Program-made: the position numbers and the translations under genes
Shown here: positions 1 to 6,333 of the stretch, in pieces
Layout of the letters: each line of letters begins with the position of its first letter
Numbering within the stretch: the stretch's first letter is position 1
Assembly (NCBI GenBank): GCA_014728765.1
Contig: WJLA01000035.1
Location: 1 to 8,752, forward strand
Source of the DNA: Candidatus Peregrinibacteria bacterium
GTDB lineage: Bacteria; Patescibacteriota; Gracilibacteria; UBA1369
Length of the DNA: 8,752 nucleotides
Direction: 5' to 3'
The notes under the pieces: model-generated
The model's database searches: none
Seen by the model: the letters and a program-made list of their open reading frames with translations, nothing else
What the model was told of the DNA's origin: nothing

Positions 1-1209
1 ATATTAATTTCAATATTTGTTATCGGATGTGTAGATGATGCAGGGAAAGATATGGAAAGTAAGCAGGAAAAAGAGTTGTCTGATAGTTTAGGCGAAGATA
101 CTAATGAGAAAATTGATGAAGGTGAATCACAGGATAAAAAAGATGAATCTGGTGATGCAAAATCAAGTTTAGTCGCTGATGATAATTTGGATTTAATGAT
201 AGCTAAAGGATTTGATATTGATGTTTTAGTAGACAATGTTGATGGAGCTCGGGTTTTGACTCAGCCGGATGAGCTTGGTAATAGATGGTTGAGCAGAACA
301 AAAGAAGGGGTGGTTTCTTTACTTGTTTTTAATGATCAAGGAGGTGTCGAGCGTGTTGACGATATTTTCACAAATCTTAATAATCCCCATGGAATAGCTA
401 TTGATCCACAGGATGGCCTAGTTTTGTATATTGCTGAAGAAGATAAAGTTTCAAGAGTACGATTGTATACTGAAGGTGGTATGGAAACCTTAGTTGAGCT
501 TCCTGAAGGTGGAAGGCATTTTACGAGAACGCTTCATTTTGGTCCTGATGGGAGATTATATGTTTCTATAGGGTCCAGTTGTGATACTTGTTTTGAAGAG
601 GATGAAAGAAGAGCATCAATTTATGTAATGGATAAAGATGGTTCCAATTTTGAACAATATGCCAGCGGTCTTCGAAATGCAGTTTTTTTGGCTAACAATT
701 ATATTAATGGAGAAATATGGGTAACTGAAATGGGGAGAGATTTTCTTGGCGATGACCTGCCACCGGATGAAATAAATGTTTTAAAGCAAGGAGGGGATTA
801 TGGCTGGCCATCTTGTTATGGAAAAAATATTCAAGATGAACAATTTGAAGAAGCTGAAAGTTGTGACGATAAAATTCCTGCAAAAATTAACATTCAGGCT
901 CATTCAGCTCCTCTTGGTCTAGCTTTTATGACCGAGGAAGGATGGCCGGAAGCATATTGGTATGATTTAATGGTTGCTTACCATGGATCATGGAATAGAG
1001 ATATACCAACTGGTTATAAAATAAAAAGATTTATTTTGAACGATCAAGGTGATTTGTTGGGTCGAGAAGATTTTATAGAAGGTTGGTTGCAAGAAGATGA
1101 AAGCTATACCGGTAGGCCGGTTGATGTTTTGATAGAACCGGCGAAGATGTATATAACTGACGATTATGGTGGAAAGGTTTACATAGTGACAAAAAAGTCT
1201 AATTCATAA
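1..1209 (+). CDS. PQQ-type glucose/sorbosone dehydrogenase-like lipoprotein (5' end outside window)
   Basis: The reading frame is open from base 1, so the ATG at 52 is internal. Before it the frame encodes a hydrophobic run ending VIGC (Cys at 28-30), a lipobox; the missing part should be only the first residues of a lipoprotein signal peptide. An acidic, low-complexity stretch follows (to about 170), a probable tether, and then a beta-propeller of the soluble glucose/L-sorbosone dehydrogenase family. Family marks visible are PHGIAIDP (His at 388-390), GSSCDTC (Cys at 580-582 and 589-591), GLRNAVF (Arg-Asn at 673-678), GGDYGWPSC, YHGSWNR (His at 982-984) and GRPVDV (Arg at 1114-1116). Known members oxidise sugars or aldoses with pyrroloquinoline quinone (PQQ) outside the membrane. 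Substrate and cofactor use here are inferred. The last 11 bases overlap the end of convergent tspO. Fold call is firm; the activity is not. Confidence 0.85.
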   Translation: MLISIFVIGCVDDAGKDMESKQEKELSDSLGEDTNEKIDEGESQDKKDESGDAKSSLVADDNLDLMIAKGFDIDVLVDNVDGARVLTQPDELGNRWLSRTKEGVVSLLVFNDQGGVERVDDIFTNLNNPHGIAIDPQDGLVLYIAEEDKVSRVRLYTEGGMETLVELPEGGRHFTRTLHFGPDGRLYVSIGSSCDTCFEEDERRASIYVMDKDGSNFEQYASGLRNAVFLANNYINGEIWVTEMGRDFLGDDLPPDEINVLKQGGDYGWPSCYGKNIQDEQFEEAESCDDKIPAKINIQAHSAPLGLAFMTEEGWPEAYWYDLMVAYHGSWNRDIPTGYKIKRFILNDQGDLLGREDFIEGWLQEDESYTGRPVDVLIEPAKMYITDDYGGKVYIVTKKSNS

Positions 1210-1660
1210 TAACAATTGCCGCATTTAATGCGGTTGCATACATTACCCAAATTAAATATGGAAACAGCAACAGACTGGCTGTTTTGTTGATTTTCCAGAA
1301 TCTGTAAATCAAGATTATTATAAATATTAGAATAATAATAATGTTTAAAAGAGCCAATTCCGGATTTTTCAATCCAAAGAAAATTGGTGACCAGATGCCA
1401 TTGAAAACCAGATGTATCCAAAAAATTGCCAGTGATTTTCTTAGATCTTGATGTTTGCTGTTCCAGACCAAATAAACACTTATTCCCATTAAAGTATAGA
1501 GAATTGTCCAAACGGGGCCAAATAGCCAATTTGGAGGTGTAAAAATTGGTTTGTTCAAGTTATCATACCAATTCGGTATAGCATTTAATGATGCCATTGA
1601 ACCCAATAATCCGACATAAATCGGTATTGAAATTGAAACAAGAAGTCTAAAGAAATTCAT
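1199..1660 (-). CDS. tspO: TspO/MBR family tryptophan-rich membrane protein
   Basis: A 153-residue protein, the usual family length, with five hydrophobic segments (about 8-26, 47-66, 77-96, 102-120 and 127-150). Family signatures are present: WYDNLNKPIFTPPNWLFGPVW at 31-51 with its final LY at 54-55, NGIWSPIFFG at 87-96, and PYLIWVMYATALN at 134-146. TspO proteins bind porphyrins and other hydrophobic ligands in membranes and take part in stress or tetrapyrrole handling; the exact role differs between organisms and cannot be read here. The start is four bases after the stop of the eRF1-like gene on the same strand, with no Shine-Dalgarno sequence, so translation is probably coupled and transcription shared. 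The 3' end overlaps the dehydrogenase gene by 11 bases in convergent orientation. Confidence 0.92.
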   Translation of the reverse strand: MNFFRLLVSISIPIYVGLLGSMASLNAIPNWYDNLNKPIFTPPNWLFGPVWTILYTLMGISVYLVWNSKHQDLRKSLAIFWIHLVFNGIWSPIFFGLKNPELALLNIIIILIFIIILIYRFWKINKTASLLLFPYLIWVMYATALNAAIVIMN

Positions 1661-1664
1661 ATTT

Positions 1665-2144
1665 TTAGATTACTTTTTCATGAGAAAGAGTGTTTTCAAC
1701 AGAAAACTCCTTGTCAATCAGGCTTAATAGGCTTGTTTCATGCTCTTTATGTAGAATTTTGGGGATATATCCGATTAAAGCTTCTTTCAAATAAGTATGA
1801 AGATTGTCATTGAACTGATTCTTTTTTGATTCAGGAACAAAAACTATCAACTTTTCGAAGTTGCCTTGTTGAAACTCCAAATACAGTTGTTCACATGTAA
1901 ATTTGATGAATTGATCTTCAATCTTGTCATGTATTTTATCATTTACGAAAGTTTCTACAACTCCTTCAACCCTTCCTGATTCAAGACCCTTTTGCATATC
2001 ATAAGGTCCCATGTCATCTGACTGAATTTCTTTGACAAGATCAATTTTTCTATCTTCAGCGAGATAAAATTTCGAATATCTGCCGTTTACTACGGCTATC
2101 ATTGTTTTTTGATTGAATTTCGGAAGATTGTTGGAAATTTTCAT
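1665..2144 (-). CDS. Bacterial archaeo-eRF1-like / 'host attachment' family protein
   Basis: The protein (159 residues from the chosen start) begins its fold with MIAVVNGRYSKFYLAED, the 'valvAd..~arif' strand typical of the host-attachment/bacterial eRF1-like (baeRF) family. A charged middle part and FEKLIVFVPESKKNQF, the usual 'Lvlvapp~~lg~l' strand, follow; it ends with LHKEHETSLLSLIDKEF, comparable to the family's kdltk.~~~el tail. The family is related to the middle domain of the release factor eRF1 and is proposed to act on ribosomes or RNA; no function is proven for this member. An ATG at 2189 opens a longer reading, but a good promoter (-10 at 2169-2174) would start RNA near 2162, downstream of that ATG. 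I therefore chose the ATG at 2144, giving a leader of about 18 bases. A third ATG at 2102 remains possible. First gene of an operon with tspO. Confidence 0.7.
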   Translation of the reverse strand: MKISNNLPKFNQKTMIAVVNGRYSKFYLAEDRKIDLVKEIQSDDMGPYDMQKGLESGRVEGVVETFVNDKIHDKIEDQFIKFTCEQLYLEFQQGNFEKLIVFVPESKKNQFNDNLHTYLKEALIGYIPKILHKEHETSLLSLIDKEFSVENTLSHEKVI

Positions 2145-2168
2145 AGGCAAAAATGTTATTGTTTTTTT

Positions 2169-2197
2169 ATGATAAAGACCATGACACAATATTTCAA
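2169..2197 (-). promoter_or_regulatory. Predicted sigma70-type promoter of the eRF1-like/tspO operon
   Basis: Read on the minus strand: TTGAAA (2197-2192), 17 bases, TATCAT (2174-2169), matching the consensus at five of six positions in both hexamers. The expected RNA start is near 2162. It lies between the tRNA end and the ATG at 2144, and it excludes the upstream ATG at 2189. Confidence 0.55.
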
Positions 2198-2225
2198 GGG
2201 GTTTCGAATTATTTTATTGAAAAAA

Positions 2226-2299
2226 TGGAGCGGTATACGAGAATCGAACTCGTGCCTCAGCCATGGCAAGGCCGCGTACTACCATTGTACTAATACCGC
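2226..2299 (-). tRNA. tRNA-Gly (anticodon GCC)
   Basis: The minus strand folds into a complete cloverleaf. The acceptor stem GCGGTAT/ATACCGC is a perfect 7 bp. The D stem is GTAC/GTAC with loop AATGGTA. The anticodon stem CGGCC/GGCTG contains one G-U pair and holds loop TTGCCAT, which places anticodon GCC at 2267-2265. A four-base variable region and T stem ACGAG/CTCGT with loop TTCGATT follow. The discriminator is T and CCA is encoded (2228-2226). A run of five T follows at once and may serve as the end of the transcript. The tRNA reads GGC and GGT glycine codons. Confidence 0.97.
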
Positions 2300-2318
2300 A
2301 CTTTTATTGGTAACCTGT

Positions 2319-2346
2319 ATTTTAATTATTGTGTTTCGAATTGCAA
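2319..2346 (-). promoter_or_regulatory. Predicted promoter of tRNA-Gly
   Basis: On the minus strand TTGCAA (2346-2341) is followed after 16 bases by TAAAAT (2324-2319). The predicted RNA start, near 2312, lies about a dozen bases before the mature tRNA. The -10 is five of six matches, the -35 only four of six, and the spacer is one base short of ideal. Confidence 0.4.
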
Positions 2347-2400
2347 GTTGTTTTAAAAAAGAACAAATTTTTTGTGCTTAGATTTATTTTCAGTTAATAT

Positions 2401-2406
2401 TATGAT
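2401..2406 (+). promoter_or_regulatory. Possible -10 element of the small lipoprotein gene
   Basis: TATGAT matches the -10 consensus at five of six positions and would start RNA about 12 bases before the ATG at 2425. No convincing -35 is present at the right distance, so this is a weak call. It is listed because its position agrees with the short leaders seen elsewhere in the window. Confidence 0.3.
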
Positions 2407-2424
2407 GTTTTTAAAAAAATTAAA

Positions 2425-3024
2425 ATGAAATTAAGTAAAATACTTATACCAATACTATTAACAATGGTTTTTGCAGGTTGCTCTACGACATTAAATCAAG
2501 AAGTTTCAGGCACAAATTCAAATTTAAATAATGAAATTGAAAAAATTGATTCTGCTTCAGTTAATCTTGAGCCATGTGAATTGATGACAGAATCGGAAGC
2601 TGAACAGGTTTTGGGAGAAGGATATGATTTGGTTTTGGACATGCAGCAAGCTCCTTCATCAGGGGCAGGAGATTGGCAGAAAATCTGTTTTTATTCAGGT
2701 GTTGATGAGGAAGAATTGGTTTTTGCTCAAATTGCTGTGATTGATCCGATTAAATCACCTGTTAATGTGAAAGAATTATATGATGAGATCAGGCAAACAA
2801 CTAAAGAATTCGGAGAAGGTTATCAAGAGATTGATGGTATAGGAACAGAAGCATATAGATCAGAAGGTCTTGCCGGAGGGCTTGAAGTTTATGATGCAGA
2901 AAGTGGTTATAGTTTCAAACTTTCATTTGCAAGAGGCTTTGGAGATCAATCAGATGATGATGACAAAGCTAGACAAGAAGAATTGGCAAGAGCTATAGTT
3001 CAAAAATTGCGATCTCAAAATTAA
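2425..3024 (+). CDS. Small lipoprotein with a possible DUF3558-like domain
   Basis: 199 residues. MKLSKIL starts a signal peptide that ends in the lipobox FAGC (Cys19), so the mature protein should be lipid-anchored outside the membrane. A Ser/Asn-rich linker (20-47) precedes a domain that opens EPCELMTESEAEQVLG (49-64). The pattern of Pro-Cys, two leucine-like positions and 'EAE..LG', with a second cysteine at 88 in ICFYSG, recalls the DUF3558 domain of actinobacterial lipoproteins. Cys51 and Cys88 could form a disulfide. A helical, charged tail (about 175-199) ends the protein. Function unknown. The ATG has only AT-rich sequence before it and no Shine-Dalgarno. The gene stands alone: a tRNA is divergent upstream and a transporter remnant is convergent downstream. 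The lipoprotein call is strong; the domain name rests on pattern memory. Confidence 0.8.
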   Translation: MKLSKILIPILLTMVFAGCSTTLNQEVSGTNSNLNNEIEKIDSASVNLEPCELMTESEAEQVLGEGYDLVLDMQQAPSSGAGDWQKICFYSGVDEEELVFAQIAVIDPIKSPVNVKELYDEIRQTTKEFGEGYQEIDGIGTEAYRSEGLAGGLEVYDAESGYSFKLSFARGFGDQSDDDDKARQEELARAIVQKLRSQN

Positions 3025-3040
3025 TAAGTTTTTTAAAAGC

Positions 3041-3193
3041 CTATCTAATTGAAGGGAGGCTGAAATACAGTAGTAATATTAGCACAATTGCACCAAGTAT
3101 TCTTCTAAAAACATTTACACCTTCAAAAATTTCCAGCCATGCCCAGGTAAATAAGGAGCCAAAAGCGATTGTCAAAATGGAGTTAGCAGATAA
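3041..3193 (-). pseudogene. Remnant of a drug/metabolite (EamA-type) transporter, C-terminal end only
   Basis: The minus strand has an open stretch of 50 codons ending in TAG at 3041-3043 and bounded upstream by an in-frame TAA at 3194-3196. It contains no ATG. The translation begins LSANSILTIAFGSLFTW, continues with an acidic WLEIFEG turn, and ends with RRILGAIVLILLLYF. This order (a helix, a conserved glutamate, then a final 'iGa.LIl.G'-like helix) is how EamA/DMT transporters end. The rest of the gene is missing, so this looks like a deletion remnant. It lies tail to tail with the small lipoprotein gene, 16 bases away. The stretch is short, so it could also be a chance open frame, though the hydrophobic pattern argues against that. 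Confidence 0.5.
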
Positions 3194-3230
3194 TTAGTAT
3201 ATATTTTTAGTTTTGTAATATTTGATAATA

Positions 3231-3239
3231 TGTTTTAAT
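3231..3239 (+). promoter_or_regulatory. Possible extended -10 of the S-layer-like gene
   Basis: TG-T-TTTAAT is an extended -10 pattern whose RNA start would fall near 3246, about 19 bases before the ATG at 3265. An alternative -10, GATAAT at 3224-3229, is equally good by match and would give a leader of about 29 bases. Neither has a clear -35. Confidence 0.3.
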
Positions 3240-3264
3240 GGAAATGTATTTTTAACATAAAGTC

Positions 3265-4836
3265 ATGCAAAAACAAATATTTTCTAGACGTTTTTCCCGT
3301 TTTTTCGGCATATTAGCAGTAATTGCTTTTTTTGTGCCGTCTATGGTAAGTGCGCAAGCTACAACGGATTATTGCACAACATCAAAAACTAAGGTTAGGC
3401 CTGGAAGTCCTGTTATATATACTTTAAAGAATGATAATTATTACGGAACTTCAATCATTGATTTTAGTATTGATTCGACAAATCAAAATGCTAATTGCGG
3501 TACACCGAGTGTAGATTCGGCAAACAATGAAATTACTTTGACTTGTGTTTATTATGATGAAGGAAGTTTTACGCAAGGATATACGTTTCAACCTCCTGTA
3601 AGTGACACTGATGCCATTTCTTATGATTGTCCATCTGTAATTGTGGAATCTGAATATACAGATCAATGTTCAGTAAGTGATACTTCAGTGGAAGTTGGTG
3701 ATACTGTGACATTTACTATTCCTGAAGATGGAACTTATACTGTATACGAATTTGTTGATGAAGAAAATCCGATAGCTGATTGCGGATCTCAAAATGGTAA
3801 TAAATTGGAATGTGAATTTACCGATGAAGGAACTTTTAAGCAAAGATATTGGTCAAGACCAAATAACTATAATACTATGTGGTCATGCTTTGATGTGACG
3901 GTTTCAGCTGCAACACCGGATCCTAGTCCATCGCCGACTCCCACACCTGATAATGAACCGGAAATCACAAATGCAAGCGCATCACCAAATTCATTTGATC
4001 CTAACAAAGAAGATACTAATATTTCATTCAGATTAAGTGATGATGCGAATGTGAGCTTGTATATTTATGATGGAAGTCGTTTGATTGATACTATTCTAAA
4101 TGATGTCGATTTAAGCAGTGGTTATCATGATTATGATTGGGATGGACGTTACAGTAACGGAAATATTGTGGAAGAGGGAAGTTATGAATTTGATCTTTTT
4201 GTAGATAATGTGAATGGCGTAGACAGAGAAGAAGGAGTTATTAAAGTTGTTTACGAAGAAGAGGATGATGATAATAATAATACGGATCAATGTGCCGGTT
4301 TTGACGATGTTCCAGCAGATAGTCCTGATTGTGACGCAATTGAATATGTAAAAAGTATCGGTGCAATGACCGGTACTGATAGCGGTGATTTTGAGCCAAA
4401 TGAAAGATTGCAAAGAGATCAGATAGCTAAAATAGTTTTGGAGGCATTTGATAAGTTTGATAGTGGTCGTGACTATTGTGATGGAAGACCATTTCCAGAT
4501 TTATCTTCCAGAGATTGGTCATATGAATATGTGTGTCGAGCTAGAAACTTGGGAATAATAACCGGTTATAAGTCCGGTCCTAATGCAGGTTTATTCAAAC
4601 CTGCCAACGAAGTAAGTCGTGTAGAGTTTTTGGCAATGGTTTTAAGAAATAAAAGTTTTTCTCCCGGTAGTAGAAATTATTTTGATGCTGCAGATAGACA
4701 ATGGTATTCCGATTACACCGCATATTCATATCGATATCAATTGTTTCCCGGAACCAATCTTGGTTTGAATGCTCCAGTTAAACGTATTGAAGTAGCTCGA
4801 ATTCTCAAGGAGTTGGATGATATTGGTTATTTGTAG
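3265..4836 (+). CDS. S-layer-like secreted protein: two Cys-rich Ig-like repeats, FlgD-like Ig domain, three SLH repeats
   Basis: 523 residues. A signal peptide (Arg-rich head, hydrophobic core 13-27) has a signal peptidase site after VSA (residue 30). Two similar modules follow, each with four cysteines: 37, 78, 94, 122 and 135, 173, 183, 208. Both contain a Cys-Gly pair, then an acidic D-E-G-(S/T)-F strand (98-102, 187-191). A Pro-rich linker (216-232) leads to a FlgD-like Ig domain (about 233-330, with YDWDGRYSNGN). After an acidic linker (331-341) come three SLH repeats (about 343-398, 404-462, 465-523), recognisable by FDDVPADS..AIEYVKSIGAMTG, GIITGY and EVSRVEF. The first two SLH repeats have extra cysteine pairs (343/356 and 405/424). 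SLH repeats usually hold proteins to cell-wall polymers, so this should be an envelope or S-layer component. The gene is monocistronic, closed by a strong terminator, with no Shine-Dalgarno sequence before the ATG. Confidence 0.88.
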   Translation: MQKQIFSRRFSRFFGILAVIAFFVPSMVSAQATTDYCTTSKTKVRPGSPVIYTLKNDNYYGTSIIDFSIDSTNQNANCGTPSVDSANNEITLTCVYYDEGSFTQGYTFQPPVSDTDAISYDCPSVIVESEYTDQCSVSDTSVEVGDTVTFTIPEDGTYTVYEFVDEENPIADCGSQNGNKLECEFTDEGTFKQRYWSRPNNYNTMWSCFDVTVSAATPDPSPSPTPTPDNEPEITNASASPNSFDPNKEDTNISFRLSDDANVSLYIYDGSRLIDTILNDVDLSSGYHDYDWDGRYSNGNIVEEGSYEFDLFVDNVNGVDREEGVIKVVYEEEDDDNNNTDQCAGFDDVPADSPDCDAIEYVKSIGAMTGTDSGDFEPNERLQRDQIAKIVLEAFDKFDSGRDYCDGRPFPDLSSRDWSYEYVCRARNLGIITGYKSGPNAGLFKPANEVSRVEFLAMVLRNKSFSPGSRNYFDAADRQWYSDYTAYSYRYQLFPGTNLGLNAPVKRIEVARILKELDDIGYL

Positions 4837-4861
4837 TAAGGAGACTTTTTAAACCAAATTG

Positions 4862-4888
4862 AAGCGGGGGCAGAACTCCCGCTTTTTT
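4862..4888 (+). terminator. Rho-independent terminator of the S-layer-like gene
   Basis: The stem AAGCGGGGG (4862-4870) pairs with CTCCCGCTT (4876-4884), nine base pairs including one G-U, around a five-base loop CAGAA. A T tract runs from 4883 to 4888. It begins 25 bases after the stop at 4836. It is the strongest intrinsic terminator in the window. The remaining bases up to the helicase gene (4889-5032) hold only the helicase promoter candidate. Confidence 0.92.
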
Positions 4889-4981
4889 AATTGAATGGTT
4901 TTGTGAATGATTTTTTGATTTTTATTTAACCTGTTTTGTTTACTTTAGGTTTTTCCAAGCTATTGGAATATTACGGTTCTC

Positions 4982-5010
4982 TTGACTATTGGGTTTTGTT
5001 GTTGTATTCT
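4982..5010 (+). promoter_or_regulatory. Predicted promoter of the helicase gene
   Basis: TTGACT (4982-4987), a 17-base spacer and TATTCT (5005-5010). The -35 matches five of six and the -10 four of six. RNA would start near 5017, leaving a leader of about 16 bases. An alternative -10, CATAAT at 5016-5021, has no good -35. Confidence 0.4.
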
Positions 5011-5032
5011 TTGCGCATAATTTTTCAAAACC

Positions 5033-6220
5033 ATGAGACATAGATCAAAAGGCGGTAGAAGAAGACCGTCTAATTTTCGTAGAAAACGAGGAAATTCTTC
5101 TAAAAAAATCAAAGGATTTGATATCCTTGCACTTATTAACAATCAAGCTGATCAAAATAAGAAAGAAGTTAAAGAGTATATTTGCAGAAATACTTTCGAA
5201 GACTTTGATTTTGAACCAAAGCTGAAATTAGGCATTGCCTTGAAGGGATATGTTGATCCTACTCCCATTCAAGATCAATCGATACCTCATATAATGAGTG
5301 GAAGTGATCTGGTGGGAATAGCTAATACCGGTACGGGAAAAACCGCCGCTTTTCTATTGCCGATGATAAATAAAGTGATGATAGATAAAAAACAAAAGGT
5401 TTTAATTTTGGCACCGACTCGAGAACTTGCGTTTCAAATAGAAAAAGAGTTCAGAAGTTTTACTCAAAAAATTTCAGTCAATTCAGTACTATGCATTGGT
5501 GGAACCAATATGGGTACTCAAATCAGAAATTTGAAGAGGGATTTCAATTTTGTGATTGGCACGCCGGGTCGAGTTAAAGATTTGCAAAAAAGAAAGCTGA
5601 TTGACTTTGAAAATTATAGAAATGTAATTCTTGATGAAGTTGATCAAATGATGGATATGGGATTTATAAATGAAATTAGAGAAATCCTTTCAGGATTGCC
5701 ATTAAATAGACATTCATTGTTTTTTTCGGCAACAATTTCGAAAACAATTGACGGCCTTATACAGCAATTTTTGAATAATCCTGTTAAAGTATCTGTTAAG
5801 ACAAGTGATACTGCGGTTAATGTGCATCAGGAAATTGTTAGAATTAATCAAAACGTTGACAAGGTTAAATTGTTGGAAGGTTTTTTGTCGCGAGTGGAAT
5901 TTGAAAAAGTTCTCGTCTTCGGAAGAACGAAATTTGGTGTGGATAAACTTTGTAAATCGCTTAACAAATTGGGATTTAAAGCCGACTCAATTCATGGCAA
6001 CAAAACACAATCAAAACGGCAAAGGGCACTTGATAGCTTTAAAAAGCTAAAAGTTAATGTGTTAGTGGCGACTGATGTTGCTTCACGAGGTCTTGATATA
6101 GATGATGTTTCCCATGTAATAAATTTTGATATGCCGGAATCACGTGAAGATTATATACACAGAATAGGTAGAACAGGACGAGGTGAAAAGAAGGGAATAG
6201 CTTTAACTTTTATGAATTAA
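5033..6220 (+). CDS. DEAD-box RNA helicase (DEVD variant)
   Basis: 395 residues. An Arg/Lys/Gly-rich head (1-27) is likely to bind RNA. It is followed by the two RecA-like domains of the DEAD-box family: Q motif PTPIQDQ (76-82), Walker A ANTGTGKT (97-104), PTREL (128-132), GG (156-157), TPGR (177-180), DEVD in place of DEAD (201-204), SAT (232-234), a VFGRTK strand, VATDVASRGLDI, and HRIGRTGRG (376-384). DEAD-box proteins use ATP to open short RNA duplexes in ribosome assembly, RNA decay or cold adaptation. The protein stops at ALTFMN, almost directly after motif VI, so the final helix of the core is short or absent and there is no C-terminal extension; most RhlE/CsdA-type proteins run further. 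All catalytic motifs are intact. The gene is alone between terminators, with no Shine-Dalgarno before the ATG. Confidence 0.93.
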   Translation: MRHRSKGGRRRPSNFRRKRGNSSKKIKGFDILALINNQADQNKKEVKEYICRNTFEDFDFEPKLKLGIALKGYVDPTPIQDQSIPHIMSGSDLVGIANTGTGKTAAFLLPMINKVMIDKKQKVLILAPTRELAFQIEKEFRSFTQKISVNSVLCIGGTNMGTQIRNLKRDFNFVIGTPGRVKDLQKRKLIDFENYRNVILDEVDQMMDMGFINEIREILSGLPLNRHSLFFSATISKTIDGLIQQFLNNPVKVSVKTSDTAVNVHQEIVRINQNVDKVKLLEGFLSRVEFEKVLVFGRTKFGVDKLCKSLNKLGFKADSIHGNKTQSKRQRALDSFKKLKVNVLVATDVASRGLDIDDVSHVINFDMPESREDYIHRIGRTGRGEKKGIALTFMN

Positions 6221-6252
6221 TTTGATTTTCATAAATATTCAAATGTTCTTGT

Positions 6253-6271
6253 AGCACTATATTAGTGTTTT
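6253..6271 (+). terminator. Possible weak terminator after the helicase gene
   Basis: AGCACTA (6253-6259) pairs with TAGTGTT (6263-6269), seven pairs including one G-U, around a TAT loop, with a short T run at 6268-6271. The stem is AT-rich and the T tract short, so efficiency would be low. Confidence 0.4.
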
Positions 6272-6281
6272 AATTTGGGTA

Positions 6282-6309
6282 TTGAAATATATATTATTTA
6301 TGTTATAAT
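6282..6309 (+). promoter_or_regulatory. Near-consensus extended -10 promoter of the exported orphan gene
   Basis: TTGAAA (6282-6287), a 16-base spacer, then TATAAT (6304-6309) with a TG-T extension at 6301-6303. The -10 is perfect and the -35 matches five of six. RNA would start near 6316, about 18 bases before the TTG start. This is the best promoter in the window and suggests strong or constitutive expression. Confidence 0.65.
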
Positions 6310-6333
6310 ATATAGATAAAATTAAAATAAAAA

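Noticed and set aside
1219..1233. Hairpin CCGCAT-TTA-ATGCGG just after the dehydrogenase stop
   Set aside because: No T tract follows on the plus strand and the bases are coding for the TspO C-terminus, so it is not called a terminator, although the stem is perfect.
1179..1529. Second open frame antisense to the dehydrogenase end and in another frame of tspO
   Set aside because: It overlaps the well-supported tspO gene on the same strand and lacks any family pattern.
2145..2189. N-terminal extension of the eRF1-like protein from the ATG at 2189
   Set aside because: The predicted RNA start (near 2162) lies downstream of that ATG, and the extra residues do not resemble the family's start.
2109..2381. 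Open frame of 90 codons on the plus strand
   Set aside because: It runs antisense through the tRNA-Gly gene and the start of the eRF1-like gene and has no protein-like features.
4111..4413. Open frame of 100 codons antisense to the S-layer-like gene
   Set aside because: It is Ile/Thr-rich, as expected of the complement of Asp/Asn/Tyr-rich codons, and lies wholly within a confident gene.
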